A stretch of DNA of 64,000 nt, taken from assembly GCF_901482695.1 (NCBI RefSeq), contig NZ_LR590484.1, positions 1,736,001-1,800,000 of the forward strand, in the 5' to 3' direction. Below are positions 63,490 through 64,000 of this stretch, piece by piece. The notes under the pieces were generated by a model that saw nothing but the letters and a program-made list of their open reading frames with translations, searched no databases and had not been told where the DNA came from. Source of the DNA: Sphingobacterium thalpophilum (GTDB lineage: Bacteria > Bacteroidota > Bacteroidia > Sphingobacteriales > Sphingobacteriaceae). How positions within the stretch are numbered: the first letter of the stretch is position 1; each line of letters starts with the position of its first letter. A program made the position numbers and the translations under genes.

Positions 63490-64000
63490 TTATTTTTTGA
63501 TGTAAGAAACTTCTTTTACAGCCTTAACTACCTTGGCAACATTTGGTAAAGCTGCTTCAATCAATGTCGGAGCATATGGAAGCGGCACATCTGCACAGTT
63601 AACACGGATTACCGGCGCATCCAGATAATCAAATGCATTGCGCTGTACATGGAAACCTAAGTCAGTCGAGATAGATGCTAGCGGCCAGGCTTCTTCGACG
63701 ATAACCAAGCGGTTTGTTTTCTTAACAGATTCGATAATCGTTGGATAATCAATAGGACGTACCGAACGTAAATCGATCAGTTCTACACTGATACCTTCTT
63801 TTGTCAATTCTTCAACTGCTGGGATAACAACTCGAGGAAGCATTTTGCCAAAAGATACAACGGTAACGTCAGTACCTTGTTGGATAATATTTGCCTTTCC
63901 AATTTCTAGGTAATATTCTTCTTCCGGGACTTGACCTTTATCACCGTACATCACCTCGGACTCCATAAAAATCACCGGATCTGGGTCAATGATAGCCGAT
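63490..64000 (-). CDS. pdhB: pyruvate dehydrogenase E1 component beta subunit, C-terminal part
   Basis: Partial: the frame runs through the right window edge, so the start is outside. About 170 residues are seen. SAIIDPDPVIFMESEVMYGDKGQVPEEEYY, then GKANIIQQGTDVTVVSFGKML, ELIDLRSVRPIDYPTIIESVKKTNRLVIVEEAWP and RVNCADVPLPYAPTLI match the C-terminal transketolase domain of the E1-beta subunit. It makes acetyl-CoA with E1-alpha, E2 and E3. A branched-chain 2-oxoacid E1-beta cannot be fully excluded, but PDH is the usual annotation. A strong terminator ends it. Confidence 0.88.
   Translation of the reverse strand, partial: SAIIDPDPVIFMESEVMYGDKGQVPEEEYYLEIGKANIIQQGTDVTVVSFGKMLPRVVIPAVEELTKEGISVELIDLRSVRPIDYPTIIESVKKTNRLVIVEEAWPLASISTDLGFHVQRNAFDYLDAPVIRVNCADVPLPYAPTLIEAALPNVAKVVKAVKEVSYIKK

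Noticed and set aside
1..64000. tRNA, rRNA, tmRNA, SRP RNA, RNase P, CRISPR array, insertion sequence or prophage
   Set aside because: Looked for typical motifs and repeats on both strands and saw none; a covariance-model search would be needed to exclude small RNAs in the gaps.

Overview
The window looks like a chromosomal segment of a member of the Bacteroidota, most likely a Sphingobacterium or close relative. This is inferred from several things: the ribosomal cluster rpmB-rpmG-DUF4295, a gldH lipoprotein gene, a 1095-residue SecA with a C-terminal zinc motif, many Bacteroidota DUF families (DUF4112, DUF4861, DUF6263), weak Shine-Dalgarno signals, and several perfect TAnnTTTG promoter -7 elements. 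Almost everything is chromosomal housekeeping. I see no phage, insertion sequence, CRISPR array, tRNA or rRNA.

Layout. 1-600 is a ribosomal protein cluster on the minus strand. 0.8-7.6 kb carries a small membrane protein with recO, DUF805, a small lipoprotein, a cold-shock gene, SIMPL and DUF4112 proteins, truC and gcvT. 7.7-17.7 kb, mostly minus, has small membrane proteins, a rhodanese, an M28 peptidase, GNAT, an M20 amidohydrolase, a SPOR protein, secA, mqnD and surE. 18.6-21.4 kb is a compact uronate-catabolism operon, kduI-DUF4861-kduD. 21.5-26.3 kb is minus: yicC-gmk-nadD, a CAP protein, DedA and dnaN. 26.5-32.3 kb is plus: holB-ricT-gldH-lpxK, then three small secreted helical proteins, two of them tandem paralogues. 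32.5-39.6 kb has dnaA, dxs, scpA, thiL and nadA.

39.6-42.0 kb is a 2.36 kb AT-rich stretch with no gene, between the divergent nadA and nadB. It holds AT-only blocks and, near nadB, several TGTGGAAAA/TTTTCCACA words that resemble DnaA boxes. After nadB, a gamma carbonic anhydrase, an Ig-like lipoprotein and mnmG come two copies of GTTCCACGTGAAAC at 47749-47762 and 47804-47817. These match the parS core GTTNCACGTGAAAC exactly. With dnaA, dnaN, holB, scpA and mnmG all close by, this is probably the replication-origin region; that is the most interesting reading of the window.

47.8-64.0 kb carries an ABC-F ATPase, apaG, an RsmI-like methyltransferase, an alpha/beta hydrolase, a Nif3-like protein overlapping a C4 zinc-ribbon protein, a 1105-residue tricorn-like S41 protease, CPBP-DUF2007-cdsA-DUF2461, anmK, gcvH, a DUF6263 protein and the 3' part of a pyruvate dehydrogenase E1-beta gene that runs off the edge.

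Three genes (scpA, yicC, the RsmI-like gene) have a perfect TAnnTTTG right against the ATG, which hints at leaderless transcripts. I did not find a clearly new multi-gene system; the origin/parS layout, the large gene-free gap and a few odd proteins are the parts worth following up.
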